The notes beneath the pieces were generated by a model that ran no database searches, had not been told where the DNA came from, and was given only the letters and a program-made list of their open reading frames with translations. Shown here piece by piece: positions 9,238 to 18,384 of a stretch of DNA of 64,000 nucleotides (positions are counted from its first letter, which is position 1; the number at the start of each line of letters is the position of its first letter). The translations under genes were made by a program, and so were the position numbers. Where the stretch lies: NCBI RefSeq assembly GCF_040654195.1, contig NZ_JBFAHM010000003.1, positions 310,001-374,000 of the forward strand, in the 5' to 3' direction. This stretch comes from Hamadaea sp013361475. GTDB lineage: Bacteria; Actinomycetota; Actinomycetes; Mycobacteriales; Micromonosporaceae.

Positions 9238-10223
9238 CGCGGCGTCGGCACTCCGGCGAGGACGGTGTCGAGCACCGCGTCCGGGGTGACGCCCTCCAGC
9301 TCGGCCTCGGGCCGCAACCGGAGCCGGTGCCGCAGGGTTGGCCGAGCCATGATCTTGACGTCGTCGGGGGTGACGTGGTCCCGGCCGGAGAGCCAGGCCC
9401 AGGCCTTGGCCGTGTTCATGAGACTCGTCGCACCACGCGGCGACGCGCCCAGCTCGACGCTCGGCGTCACGCGTGTGGCCCGGCACAGGTCGACGAGGTA
9501 CGCCAGGACGCCGTCGGCCACGGTCACCTTGCGCACCGCGTCCCGCGCGCCGGCCAGGTCGGCCGCGCCTGCCACGGCGGTGAGCCCGGCGCCGCCGAGG
9601 TCGCGGGGATCGAATCCGAGGTGGTGATTGCGGACGACGCCCAGCTCCTCCTCACGCGTGGGCAGCGGCACGGTCAGCTTGAGCAGGAACCGGTCGAGCT
9701 GCGCCTCCGGGAGGGGATAGGTGCCCTCGTGCTCGATCGGGTTCTGGGTCGCCGCGACCAGAAAGGGGTCGGGCAGCTTTCGGGCGAGGCCGTCGACGGA
9801 GACCTGCCGTTCCTCCATGACCTCCATCATGGCGGCCTGCGTCTTGGGCGGCGTCCGGTTGATCTCGTCGGCGAGCAGCAGGTTGGTGAAGACCGGGCCC
9901 TCGCGGAACTGGAAGTTCGCGCCCCGCGGGTCGTAGATCAGCGAGCCGGTGACATCGCCGGGCATCAGGTCGGGGGTGAACTGCACCCGCTTGAAGTCCA
10001 GCGACAACGCCGCCGCGAACGACCGCACCAGCAGCGTCTTGGCCACTCCGGGCGGGCCTTCCAGCAGCACGTGCCCACCGCAGAGCAGCGCGATCGCCAG
10101 ACCCGCGACGGTGCCGTCCTGCCCGACGACGGCCTTGCCGACCTCGCCGCGCAGCCTCGCGAAGGCGGCTCGGGCCGCGTCCACCGGGGCGGTGGCCGGT
10201 TCGGCGGTGTTCAGCTCAACCAC
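9234..10223 (-). CDS. MoxR-family AAA+ ATPase
   Basis: Cytoplasmic AAA+ ATPase of 329 residues, normal for MoxR. Walker A is GPPGVAKT; Walker B is LLLADEINR; the sensor region is VAATQNPIEHEGTYPLPEAQ and the C-terminal lid includes SPRGATSLMNTAKAWAW. MoxR ATPases act as chaperones for assembling protein complexes, typically with vWA-containing partners. It overlaps the DUF4350 gene upstream by 8 bp and the DUF58 gene downstream by 4 bp. The block lies beside mtrAB, the envelope-sensing two-component system. Confidence 0.95.
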   Translation of the reverse strand: MVELNTAEPATAPVDAARAAFARLRGEVGKAVVGQDGTVAGLAIALLCGGHVLLEGPPGVAKTLLVRSFAAALSLDFKRVQFTPDLMPGDVTGSLIYDPRGANFQFREGPVFTNLLLADEINRTPPKTQAAMMEVMEERQVSVDGLARKLPDPFLVAATQNPIEHEGTYPLPEAQLDRFLLKLTVPLPTREEELGVVRNHHLGFDPRDLGGAGLTAVAGAADLAGARDAVRKVTVADGVLAYLVDLCRATRVTPSVELGASPRGATSLMNTAKAWAWLSGRDHVTPDDVKIMARPTLRHRLRLRPEAELEGVTPDAVLDTVLAGVPTPR

Positions 10224-11607
10224 GGTTCTCTCCTCGGGGTGGTGCGGTCACCAGGGCCAGCAGGGCGTCGAGCCGGGCGGCCAGCGCCACCAGCTCGGCG
10301 TCCTTCTTGGGCAGGTCGTCGGACAGGACGGCCAGGTAGTCGGCGGGATCGCCACCGTGGCGGGCGGCGATGGCGGCGGCCAGTTCCTCGGCCTCCGCGG
10401 TCGGCGGCAGGCCGACGGCGACCGCGATCTGCGGCCCGACGGTACGCCGGAGGGTCTGTACGCCGCTCAGCATGGCGCCGGCCCGTTGATAGAGCCGGGC
10501 CCGGCCGAGCACCGTCTCGGCTCCGCGTACGCGGAACGGCAGCGGCTCGGGGACGGGTGGGCCGAGGCGTCGGGCGGCCGCCACCGCGAGCAGCACGACG
10601 AGAACGGCCAAGCCGGCCAGGGTCGCCCAGAACCACGGTGGCAGGGCGTCGAACAGGGTCGGCGGATCGGGTTGGGACGCACTGCCTCCCGGCTGACCGG
10701 ACGGCTCGCCGGAACTTTCGTCGGTCTCTCCCGATCCGGTTCCCGATCCGGAGCCCGAGCCTGAGCCCTGGCCGTCGCCGGATCCCTCGCCCTCACCGGA
10801 CCCGTCTCCGCCCGGGGCCAGCGACGGCGGTACGCCGTCCGAGCCGGGCGTGGCGTTGGGGTCGACCTTCGGGCCGGGCTCGGTCTCGTGCACGTCGAGC
10901 CAGACGAGGCGCGGCTGCTGGCTGAGCAGGCCGAGGGCGAAGCCGAGATTGTCGTGCTCGGTGAGGCGGTCGTTGCGGAACGGCTCGGCCGAGCCCACCG
11001 CGATCACCTCGGCGAGCTGCCAGCGAACCTGCAGCACACCCTGCTCGTAGCAGGAGCGCCCCTCGTCATACGGGGCGTATGCCGAGTGCCGGACCGCGGC
11101 CGGCCCGGCCTGCTGCAGACCGGTGATCGGACAGCTCCCGGGCGGCACGGCGGCGGTCGCCCAGCGGCGGTCGACCTGTTCGAGCGGCGCGCCGGAGCGG
11201 GCCAGCACTCCGTTGCCCGGCTCCACCAGGACGACTCGGGTCGACGGCGGCATCGATCGCAGCATCCGCAGATAGTCGCGATGCATCAACGCGGGCACCG
11301 GAATCAGCAGAGTCGCATTCCCCTGGTACGCCGACAGGAGCGCGTCCGACGTACGGGTCTGTCGCTCCACGCGTACGCCACGCTCGACGAGCCGGTCGGC
11401 GAGGGTGGCCGAGCCGAGCGCGGCCGAACTGATCGGGGACAGGAAGTCCGGGTCGTCGGTGTCCGGTTCGTTGAGCGCGTGGAAGACCAGGGTCGCCACG
11501 ATCAACGCCAGGACGACGCCGAACGGGACGGCGATCCGGTGCCAGCGACGCTTCCGCTTGGTCACCGGCTTCGCCGCTGCCGGAACCGGCTTCTCGAGAA
11601 CGGTCAT
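10216..11607 (-). CDS. DUF4350 membrane protein with Gly/Ser/Glu-rich linker
   Basis: A 463-residue protein: short basic N-terminus, one hydrophobic helix (about residues 25-45), an extracytoplasmic domain of the DUF4350 type with SSAALGSATLADRLVERGVR, a very low-complexity Gly/Ser/Glu linker (around residues 280-335), a second membrane helix (WFWATLAGLAVLVVLLAVAA) and a cytoplasmic tail of about 100 residues. Function unknown; DUF4350 genes commonly accompany MoxR and DUF4129 genes in actinobacteria. Start 11607 overlaps the DUF4129 stop (ATGA). Confidence 0.82.
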   Translation of the reverse strand: MTVLEKPVPAAAKPVTKRKRRWHRIAVPFGVVLALIVATLVFHALNEPDTDDPDFLSPISSAALGSATLADRLVERGVRVERQTRTSDALLSAYQGNATLLIPVPALMHRDYLRMLRSMPPSTRVVLVEPGNGVLARSGAPLEQVDRRWATAAVPPGSCPITGLQQAGPAAVRHSAYAPYDEGRSCYEQGVLQVRWQLAEVIAVGSAEPFRNDRLTEHDNLGFALGLLSQQPRLVWLDVHETEPGPKVDPNATPGSDGVPPSLAPGGDGSGEGEGSGDGQGSGSGSGSGTGSGETDESSGEPSGQPGGSASQPDPPTLFDALPPWFWATLAGLAVLVVLLAVAAARRLGPPVPEPLPFRVRGAETVLGRARLYQRAGAMLSGVQTLRRTVGPQIAVAVGLPPTAEAEELAAAIAARHGGDPADYLAVLSDDLPKKDAELVALAARLDALLALVTAPPRGENRG

Positions 11608-12227
11608 CGCGGCGCCACCAGAGTCTGGTGCACTTCGTCGGCCAGCGTCCGCATGCGTTCGTCGTGCGCGGAGGTGGCGGGGCGTTCGGCGTACCAGACC
11701 TCGCTGAACAGCGTCGTCGCCGACCGCAGCGACCCGTCGACCTGTGGCCGGGCCGATCCGGCCGCCTGGGCCAGTTCGGTCACCGTCCATCCCGGACGGT
11801 TGTCGATCACGCCGTGCTGCACGAGGTCGCGGACGGCCGATCGGTACCGCTCGCGCAGCGCCTCGGCGTACCGGCCCTCGGCGGCGAGCCGGTCGGCCAG
11901 CGTCTGGTAGACGGCGGGCGGCACCTCGGGCAGCTCCTCCTCGGACGCGATCAGCTCATCGATCTGCTGCTCGACGTTGACGGACTTCGTCTTGCGCTTG
12001 CGCCGCCACGGCCAGCGGAACTTGGGGCGCCGCCAGCGCCAGCGCCACTTGGGCCAGCGCAGCCGCCAGCGCCGCTTGTCGCCTCGGCGCCGCCGCGGCA
12101 GCCAGGCCGGGTAGAAGTACCAGAGCAGTGCGACCACAGCCGCCGTGACCAGCAGGATCAGCAGGATCAGCGGCAGCGACAGCCAGTCGCTCAGCAGGGC
12201 GACGAACTCCGTCCAGCTCCGGCTCAC
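11604..12227 (-). CDS. DUF4129 protein with Trp/Arg-rich juxtamembrane segment
   Basis: A 207-residue protein. Residues 18-42 form one membrane helix. Residues 45-81 are exceptionally basic and aromatic: 22 Arg/Lys and 7 Trp in 37 positions, with alternating runs such as KWRWRWRRPKFRWPWRRKRK. A soluble DUF4129-type domain follows from about residue 84 (EQQIDELIASEEELPEVPPA; GRYAEALRERYRSAVRDLVQ). GTG 12227 is preferred because it overlaps the preceding stop as GTGA, the coupling pattern used throughout this operon; the frame is open upstream but inside the neighbouring gene. Function unknown. Confidence 0.82.
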   Translation of the reverse strand: MSRSWTEFVALLSDWLSLPLILLILLVTAAVVALLWYFYPAWLPRRRRGDKRRWRLRWPKWRWRWRRPKFRWPWRRKRKTKSVNVEQQIDELIASEEELPEVPPAVYQTLADRLAAEGRYAEALRERYRSAVRDLVQHGVIDNRPGWTVTELAQAAGSARPQVDGSLRSATTLFSEVWYAERPATSAHDERMRTLADEVHQTLVAPR

Positions 12228-13039
12228 CGGGCCACCACCAGGTGCTGAGGCGTCAGGGCGTCCGGCACCCGGGTCAGCGCGATGTCCAGACCCTCGGTCC
12301 GGATCCGCGTCTCCAGGTGCAGGACCGCGTCCAGACTCGCGAGGTTCGCGTACGCGACGGTGTTGACGAGCGCGAAACAGGCCGCGGTGGCCCACAGCCC
12401 GTCGGCCCCGACGAGGCCGAGCGCGCTCGCTGCGCCGAACCCGAACCCGAGGCGCAGCAACAGCCAGGCGAAATACCCCACCAGGCGGACCGCGGCCGCG
12501 CGGGCGCCCACTCGCAGGACCATCTTGACGCCCCGGCCCACTGCCCGCAGTGGTCCGACTCCGTCGATCACGAGCGCCGCGACGGCCAGTCCGAACAAGG
12601 GGTACGCCGGAAGCCATCCCAGGGGCAGCAGAGTGAGAGCGCAGGTCACCACGAAGGTCAGGAGCACGAGGAACGCGGCGGAGCCGATGCGGCGCAGCCG
12701 GAGCAGGTCCCGGGCCCGAACCGGGACGCCGGCGGCGGCCGCCGCGACCGCCCGAGCCGCCGGTACGCCGAGGAACGCGATGACGGCCGCCTCCATGCCG
12801 GTGCCGAGGGCGACCCCGAGCCAGGCCGGGCCGACGATGTCGCCGATCCACGGGAAGGTCGAGCCGTCGAAGAAGGCCACCCGGATCCACACCATCGCCA
12901 GCTGCTCCAGGACGGCCAGCGCGAAGGCGACCGGCAACAGCGCCCGGCCGGCGCCGCGGGTCACCTCCATGGCGGCGTCCAGAAGCTCGCCCACGGTCAA
13001 CGGGCGAAGAGGCAGGGAGGGGGAGCGCACGGCGGACAT
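12224..13039 (-). CDS. Polytopic membrane protein, GDPD-membrane-domain/DUF7847-like
   Basis: First gene of the coupled minus-strand chain that runs on to the DUF58 gene. The 271-residue protein has about six hydrophobic segments, rich in Ala and Leu, and the N-terminal pattern LRPLTVGELLDAAMEVTR, typical of actinobacterial proteins annotated as glycerophosphoryl-diester-phosphodiesterase membrane-domain proteins. No catalytic domain is present. It diverges from mtrA with 134 bp between the start codons, so its promoter region is shared with that of mtrA. Function unknown. Confidence 0.75.
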   Translation of the reverse strand: MSAVRSPSLPLRPLTVGELLDAAMEVTRGAGRALLPVAFALAVLEQLAMVWIRVAFFDGSTFPWIGDIVGPAWLGVALGTGMEAAVIAFLGVPAARAVAAAAAGVPVRARDLLRLRRIGSAAFLVLLTFVVTCALTLLPLGWLPAYPLFGLAVAALVIDGVGPLRAVGRGVKMVLRVGARAAAVRLVGYFAWLLLRLGFGFGAASALGLVGADGLWATAACFALVNTVAYANLASLDAVLHLETRIRTEGLDIALTRVPDALTPQHLVVAR

Positions 13040-13173
13040 CGTGGCACGATGGCGCCAGTCGTGGGGGTCCGCGCTCTATTTCTGGGTGAAATGCCGGAAA
13101 TATCGATCGGCCGATGCGGAAGATCCGCCCGGCGGCTGCGGGATTGGCACGCCAGGGTGCAATATTGGACGCC

Positions 13174-13863
13174 ATGAGACCCCGGGTCCTGGTAGTCGAC
13201 GACGATCCCGCGCTCGCCGAGATGCTCGGCATCGTGTTGCGCAGCGAGGGATTCCTGCCCGCCTTCGTAGCCGACGGCGAGCGGGCGCTTGCCGCGTTCC
13301 GCGAGGCCAGGCCCGACATCGTGCTGTTGGACCTGATGCTGCCGGGCATGAGCGGCATCGACGTGTGCCGCGCGATCCGGGCCGAATCGGGGATCCCGAT
13401 CGTGATGCTGACCGCCAAGAGCGACACCGTCGACGTGGTGCTCGGCCTCGAATCCGGCGCCGACGACTACGTCGTCAAGCCATTCAAGCCGAAGGAGCTG
13501 GTCGCGCGAGTACGGGCGCGGCTGCGCCGGGGTGAGGACTCGGCGCCCGAGCTGCTCACCATCGGGCCGCCCGGGAACCAGATCACCATCGATGTCCCGG
13601 CGCACACCGTCACCCGGGACGGCGAAGAGGTCAAGCTGACTCCACTGGAGTTCGACCTGCTGGTGGCGCTCGCCCGGAAGCCGCGCCAGGTCTTCACCCG
13701 CGAGGTGCTGCTGGAGCAGGTCTGGGGTTATCGGCACGCCGCCGACACCCGCCTGGTCAACGTGCATGTGCAGCGGCTGCGGGCCAAGATCGAGCCCGAT
13801 CCGGAGCGACCGGAGATCATCCTCACCGTCCGCGGCGTGGGTTACAAGGCCGGAACAAGCTGA
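13174..13863 (+). CDS. mtrA: Two-component response regulator MtrA
   Basis: OmpR/PhoB-family regulator that in actinobacteria controls cell-wall metabolism, division and osmotic or developmental responses. The 229-residue protein starts MRPRVLVVDDDPALAEMLGI; the phospho-acceptor is Asp53 in LLLDLMLPG, and the receiver Lys lies in VKPFKPKELVARVRARLRR. The C-terminal winged helix carries VTRDGEEVKLTPLEFDLLVA and TRLVNVHVQRLRAKIE. ATG 13174 is chosen by homology to MtrA; the frame is open another 60 nt upstream. mtrB follows after 96 bp. Confidence 0.97.
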   Translation: MRPRVLVVDDDPALAEMLGIVLRSEGFLPAFVADGERALAAFREARPDIVLLDLMLPGMSGIDVCRAIRAESGIPIVMLTAKSDTVDVVLGLESGADDYVVKPFKPKELVARVRARLRRGEDSAPELLTIGPPGNQITIDVPAHTVTRDGEEVKLTPLEFDLLVALARKPRQVFTREVLLEQVWGYRHAADTRLVNVHVQRLRAKIEPDPERPEIILTVRGVGYKAGTS

Positions 13864-13944
13864 AAGTCCGGTTCCACCCCTTGATCGCGCCAGCTACGCG
13901 AAGATTCACCCAAATGTCCAGGTGGCTCGGCGCGGAAACGGAAC

Positions 13945-13950
13945 TAGGCT
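13945..13950 (+). promoter_or_regulatory. Candidate -10 box for a leaderless mtrB transcript
   Basis: TAGGCT matches the actinobacterial -10 consensus TANNNT and ends 9 nt before the mtrB ATG, with no Shine-Dalgarno between. Transcription would start at or within 2-3 nt of the start codon. The -35 region is weak. Confidence 0.4.
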
Positions 13951-13959
13951 GGGTGCCCC

Positions 13960-15705
13960 ATGGACAACCCCTCGACCGTGACCGAGTCCAGCCCGGCCCA
14001 GCAGGTGCGCCGGGCCGTCGTCGTGGCCGTCAAACGGGCGCTGCGCGCGGCCGGGCCGGCCGGTCGGCGGACGGCGAGAGCCCTGACGGCGGCCCATCGG
14101 GTTTGGCGTCGGTCGCTGCAGCTGCGGATGGGGTTGATCACCCTCGTCCTGTCCGGCTCGCTGGTGGCCGGATTCGGGCTCCTCGTCGCCGACCGGAACA
14201 CCACGGCCCAGCTCGACGGCGTCCGGCAGGCCACCCGTGAGCAGCTGCGCCTCGGCGCCGAGTACGCCCGCGACCAGTTGTCCAACTACCCGTATCGGGG
14301 CACCGCGGCCGACCGGCAGATCACCGCGATCGTGAACCAGCTGAAGATCACGCCCGAGCAGGGGGGCGGCGTGGTCATCGCCCTGCTGGACGACACCGGC
14401 GAGGCCGCCAACGCCGTCTATCCGGACAAGGCCTCGGTCGGCACCGCGATCAGTCCCGGGCTGCGCCGCGAGGTGGCGGTCAACCACAAGGTCGCCAGTC
14501 AGATCGTCTCGGCCGACATCGGCCAGAACGGCACCCGCACCTACCTCGTCTACGGCACCCCGGTGCCCACGGGCTGGGGTTACCTGCAGCTCTACTACTT
14601 CCAGCCCATGGACAACGCCGAGAGCATCACCAGCGACTTCCGGACGTCGATGGCGTTGCTCGGCGTCCTGCTGGTGGCCTTGCTCGTCCTGGTCGTCATG
14701 CTGGTGACCCGGCTGGTCGTGAACCCCATCCGGATCGCGGCGCGGACCGCGCAGCGGCTGTCGGCCGGACTGCTCGACCAGCGGATGGAAGTCCGCGGCG
14801 AGGACGACCTGGCCATGCTGGCGTCCTCGTTCAACCAGATGGCCGCCAGCCTTCAGCGCCAGATCGTGCGCCTGGAAGAGATGTCCCGGCTGCAGCGTCG
14901 CTTCACCTCCGACGTCTCCCACGAGCTGCGTACGCCGCTGACCACGGTGCGGATGGCCGCCGACCTGATCCACAGTGAACGCGACACCTTCGATCCCGCG
15001 GTCGCCCGCAGCGCCGAGCTGCTCCAGCACGAGCTCGACCGGTTCGAGAACCTGCTCAGCGACCTGCTGGAGATCAGCCGGTTCGACGCGGGATTCGCCA
15101 TGCTCGACGCCGAGCCGACCGACCTCGGCCCGATCGTCCGGCGCGTGGTCGACCGCCTGGAATCGGTCGCCGAGCGGGCCGGAGTCGAGGTGGAGATCGT
15201 CGTGCCCGAGACGCCGGTCATCGCCGAAGTGGACCCGCGCCGGATCGAACGGGTGCTCCGCAACCTGGTCGGCAACGCGGTCGAGCACGCCGAAGGCCGG
15301 CCGGTCCTGGTCGCCCTCGGCATCGACGAGCAGGCCGCCGCCGTCACGGTGCGCGACCACGGCATCGGGCTCAAGCCCGGCGAGGAGAAGCTGGTCTTCA
15401 ACCGCTTCTGGCGGGCCGACCCGTCCCGGGCCCGGCAGACCGGCGGCACCGGACTCGGCCTGTCGATCGCGCTGGAAGACGCCCGGCTGCACGGTGGCTG
15501 GCTGGAGGCCTGGGGAGAGCCCGGCAACGGCGCGCAGTTCCGGCTCACCGTGCCGGTGCGCGCGGGCGACCGACTGACCTCGTCGCCGCTGCCGCTGATG
15601 CCCTCGGCCGACGCCGCCGTCGCCGGGCTGCTCGACGTCGTCACACCGCAGCCGCCGTCCCCGGCGGAGCCGACCACCCCCGCTCACCCCGCCGGAGTCG
15701 CCTGA
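13960..15705 (+). CDS. mtrB: Sensor histidine kinase MtrB
   Basis: Membrane sensor kinase partner of MtrA. The 581-residue protein has a basic N-terminus, membrane helices at about 56-76 and 229-252 flanking an extracellular sensor domain, a HAMP linker, the dimerisation/phospho-acceptor helix RFTSDVSHELRTPLTTVRMA with His321, and an ATPase domain with NLVGNAVEHA, RDHGIGL and GTGLGLSI. The C-terminal tail is Pro/Ser-rich. Its stop TGA shares one base with the lpqB ATG (TGATG), so the two are translationally coupled. It may also have its own leaderless promoter. Confidence 0.97.
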   Translation: MDNPSTVTESSPAQQVRRAVVVAVKRALRAAGPAGRRTARALTAAHRVWRRSLQLRMGLITLVLSGSLVAGFGLLVADRNTTAQLDGVRQATREQLRLGAEYARDQLSNYPYRGTAADRQITAIVNQLKITPEQGGGVVIALLDDTGEAANAVYPDKASVGTAISPGLRREVAVNHKVASQIVSADIGQNGTRTYLVYGTPVPTGWGYLQLYYFQPMDNAESITSDFRTSMALLGVLLVALLVLVVMLVTRLVVNPIRIAARTAQRLSAGLLDQRMEVRGEDDLAMLASSFNQMAASLQRQIVRLEEMSRLQRRFTSDVSHELRTPLTTVRMAADLIHSERDTFDPAVARSAELLQHELDRFENLLSDLLEISRFDAGFAMLDAEPTDLGPIVRRVVDRLESVAERAGVEVEIVVPETPVIAEVDPRRIERVLRNLVGNAVEHAEGRPVLVALGIDEQAAAVTVRDHGIGLKPGEEKLVFNRFWRADPSRARQTGGTGLGLSIALEDARLHGGWLEAWGEPGNGAQFRLTVPVRAGDRLTSSPLPLMPSADAAVAGLLDVVTPQPPSPAEPTTPAHPAGVA

Positions 15706-17582
15706 TGGATCGCCGTACCCTGCTGCGCCTGGCCGGGCTGGGCGCGGTCACCGGCGGACTGAGCGCGTGCGGGATCGCCTCGCACGACGGCATCGTCGTG
15801 GACGGCGCCGGTCCGGCTCCGGTCGGTGCGGCGAGCGGTACGCCGGTACGGCGACCCACCTGGAGCCCCGGACTGGACGAGAAGGCGCTCATCCGGGACT
15901 TCTTCTACCAGCCGGCCGGCGACGACGGACCGGAGCCGGCCCGCGCGCGGTGCCGGAACTACCTCGGCGGCGAGATGCGGTCGACCTGGAAGCCGGGCAA
16001 CGAGATCACCGTCGTCTGGCTGGATCAGGAGCAGTTCGACGCCGCGAGCCCGATCAGCAGGGACGACTCGGTCGTGGTTCGGGTCGAGTTCTACGCGCTC
16101 GGGCGGCTGACCGCCAAGGGCCTCACGGCGCTGCCGACGACCCAGCTGATCACCGCGGACTTCTGGGTGACGCCGCGTTCGAAGAACGGCAACGACAAGG
16201 TCATCACGAAGATCGAGTACAAGTCGGGCGACACCGGGGACATCAAGAACACCATGCTGTTGTCCTCGTTCGCGCTCTCGCAGCTCTACGACTACCGGAC
16301 GCTGTACTTCTTCTCGGCGACCGCGACCAAGGAACTCGTCCCCGACGCCCGCTACGTCTACAAGTCACCCGACGGGCCGTTGCACCGGAAGACCGTCGAG
16401 CTGCTGGCCGCGGGGCCGTCCGACTGGCTGGCCGACATCGTCACCCAGCCCTTGGACATGAAGCTCAAGGACAGTCCGACCACCGACGACGGCAAGATCG
16501 TCGTCAACCTCAGCCAGTTCGACATCAAGGACCCCGATCTCTTCGATCCCTTGGTCGCGCAGCTGAGCTGGGCCCTGCTGCCCGAGGTCAAGACGATCAC
16601 GACGCGCGACGCGTCTCCGATCCAGATCAAGGTCGAGAGCGTCGTCAAGGCGGATGCCGGCAAGCCGTACAAGTCCTACAACGCGGCGGCGGCGCGGCAT
16701 TCGGCCAACCGGCTGTTCGCGGTGGCCGACGGGAAAGTGCGCCGGATCCGTCTCCGTGAGGACGTCGATCCCGCGGTCACCTTCCTCGACGGCACTACGC
16801 CCAACCAGAACCAGGGCATCGAATGGGCCGCCTGCCTGGCCTCCAAGAACGCCCCGGAGGACATCGGCGCGCTCGCCGTCGTGCGGATCGAGAACGGCCG
16901 ACCGAAGCTCATCACCTACCCGAGGACGGACTCCTCTTCGGAGGGACGGCAGATCAGATTCGGTTCGCAGCCGGAGAAGATCCTCCGGCCGATCTTCGTC
17001 GACCGCGAGAACCTGCTGGCCGTCGCGGACGGTGCGCTCTACCACGTGCGGACCACCGTCGACACCGGCCCGCAGCGGATCGTGATTCCGGGCATCTCGG
17101 GTCCGATCACAGCTTTCGCACTGTCGCCAGAGGGCCGCCGACTGGCGGTGATCGCCGCCGACCGGCTGTTCTTGGTTGCGCTGAACCGGGAGCTCGAGGG
17201 CGACAAGATCAGCGCGGCGGACATCCGCCGAGTGCCGACCGTGCCGACCAACCTCACCGGTGTGGGGTTCACTGGTGAGGCCTGGCTGGCCATCTCGGGC
17301 CTTCACCGGGGCAACGCGGCCATCATCATGGAGATCTCGCTGGACGGTGGCCTCATCGGCCGGTCCGGCGGGCAGTTCTGGCTGACGTATCGAAATTTTC
17401 CGTCGATCACCTCGCTCATGGCGTACCCGGACAATCCGGATCCCGAGCGTGGCGGCGGGGTCGGCCGCGTCGTCTACACCGCGAACAACAGCGCGTACGA
17501 GACGAACACGATCTCCCTCTCGGCAGATGTGATCGGGCCGAAGCCCGAGGGCAAAGTGATCAACCCCTTCTTCCTGGAGTGA
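15705..17582 (+). CDS. lpqB: Lipoprotein LpqB (GerMN plus beta-propeller)
   Basis: Extracytoplasmic lipoprotein that in mycobacteria binds the MtrB sensor domain and modulates MtrAB signalling. The 625-residue protein opens MDRRTLLRLAGLGAVTGGLS with lipobox LSAC (Cys22); the paired arginines suggest possible Tat export. A GerMN-like region covers about residues 60-300, and a propeller-like C-terminal half follows with repeats such as ISGPITAFALSPEGRRLAVI. Third gene of mtrA-mtrB-lpqB, overlapping mtrB by one base. Confidence 0.95.
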   Translation: MDRRTLLRLAGLGAVTGGLSACGIASHDGIVVDGAGPAPVGAASGTPVRRPTWSPGLDEKALIRDFFYQPAGDDGPEPARARCRNYLGGEMRSTWKPGNEITVVWLDQEQFDAASPISRDDSVVVRVEFYALGRLTAKGLTALPTTQLITADFWVTPRSKNGNDKVITKIEYKSGDTGDIKNTMLLSSFALSQLYDYRTLYFFSATATKELVPDARYVYKSPDGPLHRKTVELLAAGPSDWLADIVTQPLDMKLKDSPTTDDGKIVVNLSQFDIKDPDLFDPLVAQLSWALLPEVKTITTRDASPIQIKVESVVKADAGKPYKSYNAAAARHSANRLFAVADGKVRRIRLREDVDPAVTFLDGTTPNQNQGIEWAACLASKNAPEDIGALAVVRIENGRPKLITYPRTDSSSEGRQIRFGSQPEKILRPIFVDRENLLAVADGALYHVRTTVDTGPQRIVIPGISGPITAFALSPEGRRLAVIAADRLFLVALNRELEGDKISAADIRRVPTVPTNLTGVGFTGEAWLAISGLHRGNAAIIMEISLDGGLIGRSGGQFWLTYRNFPSITSLMAYPDNPDPERGGGVGRVVYTANNSAYETNTISLSADVIGPKPEGKVINPFFLE

Positions 17583-17585
17583 CGC

Positions 17586-18347
17586 ATGCGGGCGTACGAG
17601 GCATTGGCGGACCTGATCCTCCCCACCTCGTGCGCCGGGTGTGGTGCTGGCGGAGTCGCGCTGCGTAGTGGAGTCTGCGGCGACTGCGTCGCGACCGTAG
17701 CTGCGATGCGACCGCACGAGACCCGGCCCACGCCCGCGCCGCCCGGGTTGCCGCTGTGCGTCACCCTCGGCCCGTACGCCGACCCGCTGAGCTCGATGAT
17801 CGTCAGCTACAAGGACCGGGGCCGGCATCGGCTGGCCAAGCCGCTCGGTGCGCTGCTCGGGGCGGTGGTGGCCGAGGTCGCGGCCGGTCGGCCGGTGCTG
17901 CTCGTCCCGGTGCCCGACACGCCGGGCGCGGCCCGGGAACGACACGGCGATCACATGGCCCGGCTGACCCGGGTGGCCGCCCGGCGACTGCGCGCTGCCG
18001 GGACGGCCGCCGTGGTCGCGTACCCCTTGAAAGCGATGCCCCGCGCGGACTCGGCGCATCTGTCCGCCTCGGACCGGGCGAGAACCGCGCAGAGCGCGTT
18101 CGCGGTACGCGACGCGCGAGTGAAAAGTTTGCGCGCAGCCGCCCGCGGCCGGTTGATCTTTTTGGTGGACGACGTGCTCACGACGGGATCGACGCTCGCC
18201 GTCGTCTCCGAGCGGCTGGCGGAGGTGGATGTCGAGGTCGCGGCGGGGGTGACATTGGCGGCTACCGAACTACGGCGAGAATCGGCCGAATCATGGGGTA
18301 TGGGAGGTGCCGACCCCAACGGGCGAATCCCAGTAAAACGGTCTTGA
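17586..18347 (+). CDS. ComF-family phosphoribosyltransferase-like protein
   Basis: A 253-residue ComF-type protein: an N-terminal four-Cys zinc motif (CAGCGAGGVALRSGVCGDC), then a phosphoribosyltransferase fold with the PRPP-loop signature LIFLVDDVLTTGSTL. In competent bacteria ComF takes part in DNA uptake; in actinobacteria, where this gene lies regularly between lpqB and the hibernation factor, its role is not settled. ATG 17586 is 3 nt after the lpqB stop, so it is probably co-transcribed with mtrAB-lpqB. Confidence 0.88.
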   Translation: MRAYEALADLILPTSCAGCGAGGVALRSGVCGDCVATVAAMRPHETRPTPAPPGLPLCVTLGPYADPLSSMIVSYKDRGRHRLAKPLGALLGAVVAEVAAGRPVLLVPVPDTPGAARERHGDHMARLTRVAARRLRAAGTAAVVAYPLKAMPRADSAHLSASDRARTAQSAFAVRDARVKSLRAAARGRLIFLVDDVLTTGSTLAVVSERLAEVDVEVAAGVTLAATELRRESAESWGMGGADPNGRIPVKRS

Positions 18348-18355
18348 GACAAGGG

Positions 18356-18384
18356 ATGACGAGAAGGCGACGAACAGCTAGCGT
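18356..18384 (+). promoter_or_regulatory. Candidate promoter of the hibernation-factor gene
   Basis: ATGACG (18356-18361), a 17-bp spacer and TAGCGT (18379-18384) make a plausible -35/-10 pair. The leader to GTG 18501 would be about 110 nt and contains a 7-bp hairpin (CGCCCCG ... CGGGGCG) near 18447-18470. I assign no riboswitch to it. Confidence 0.35.
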
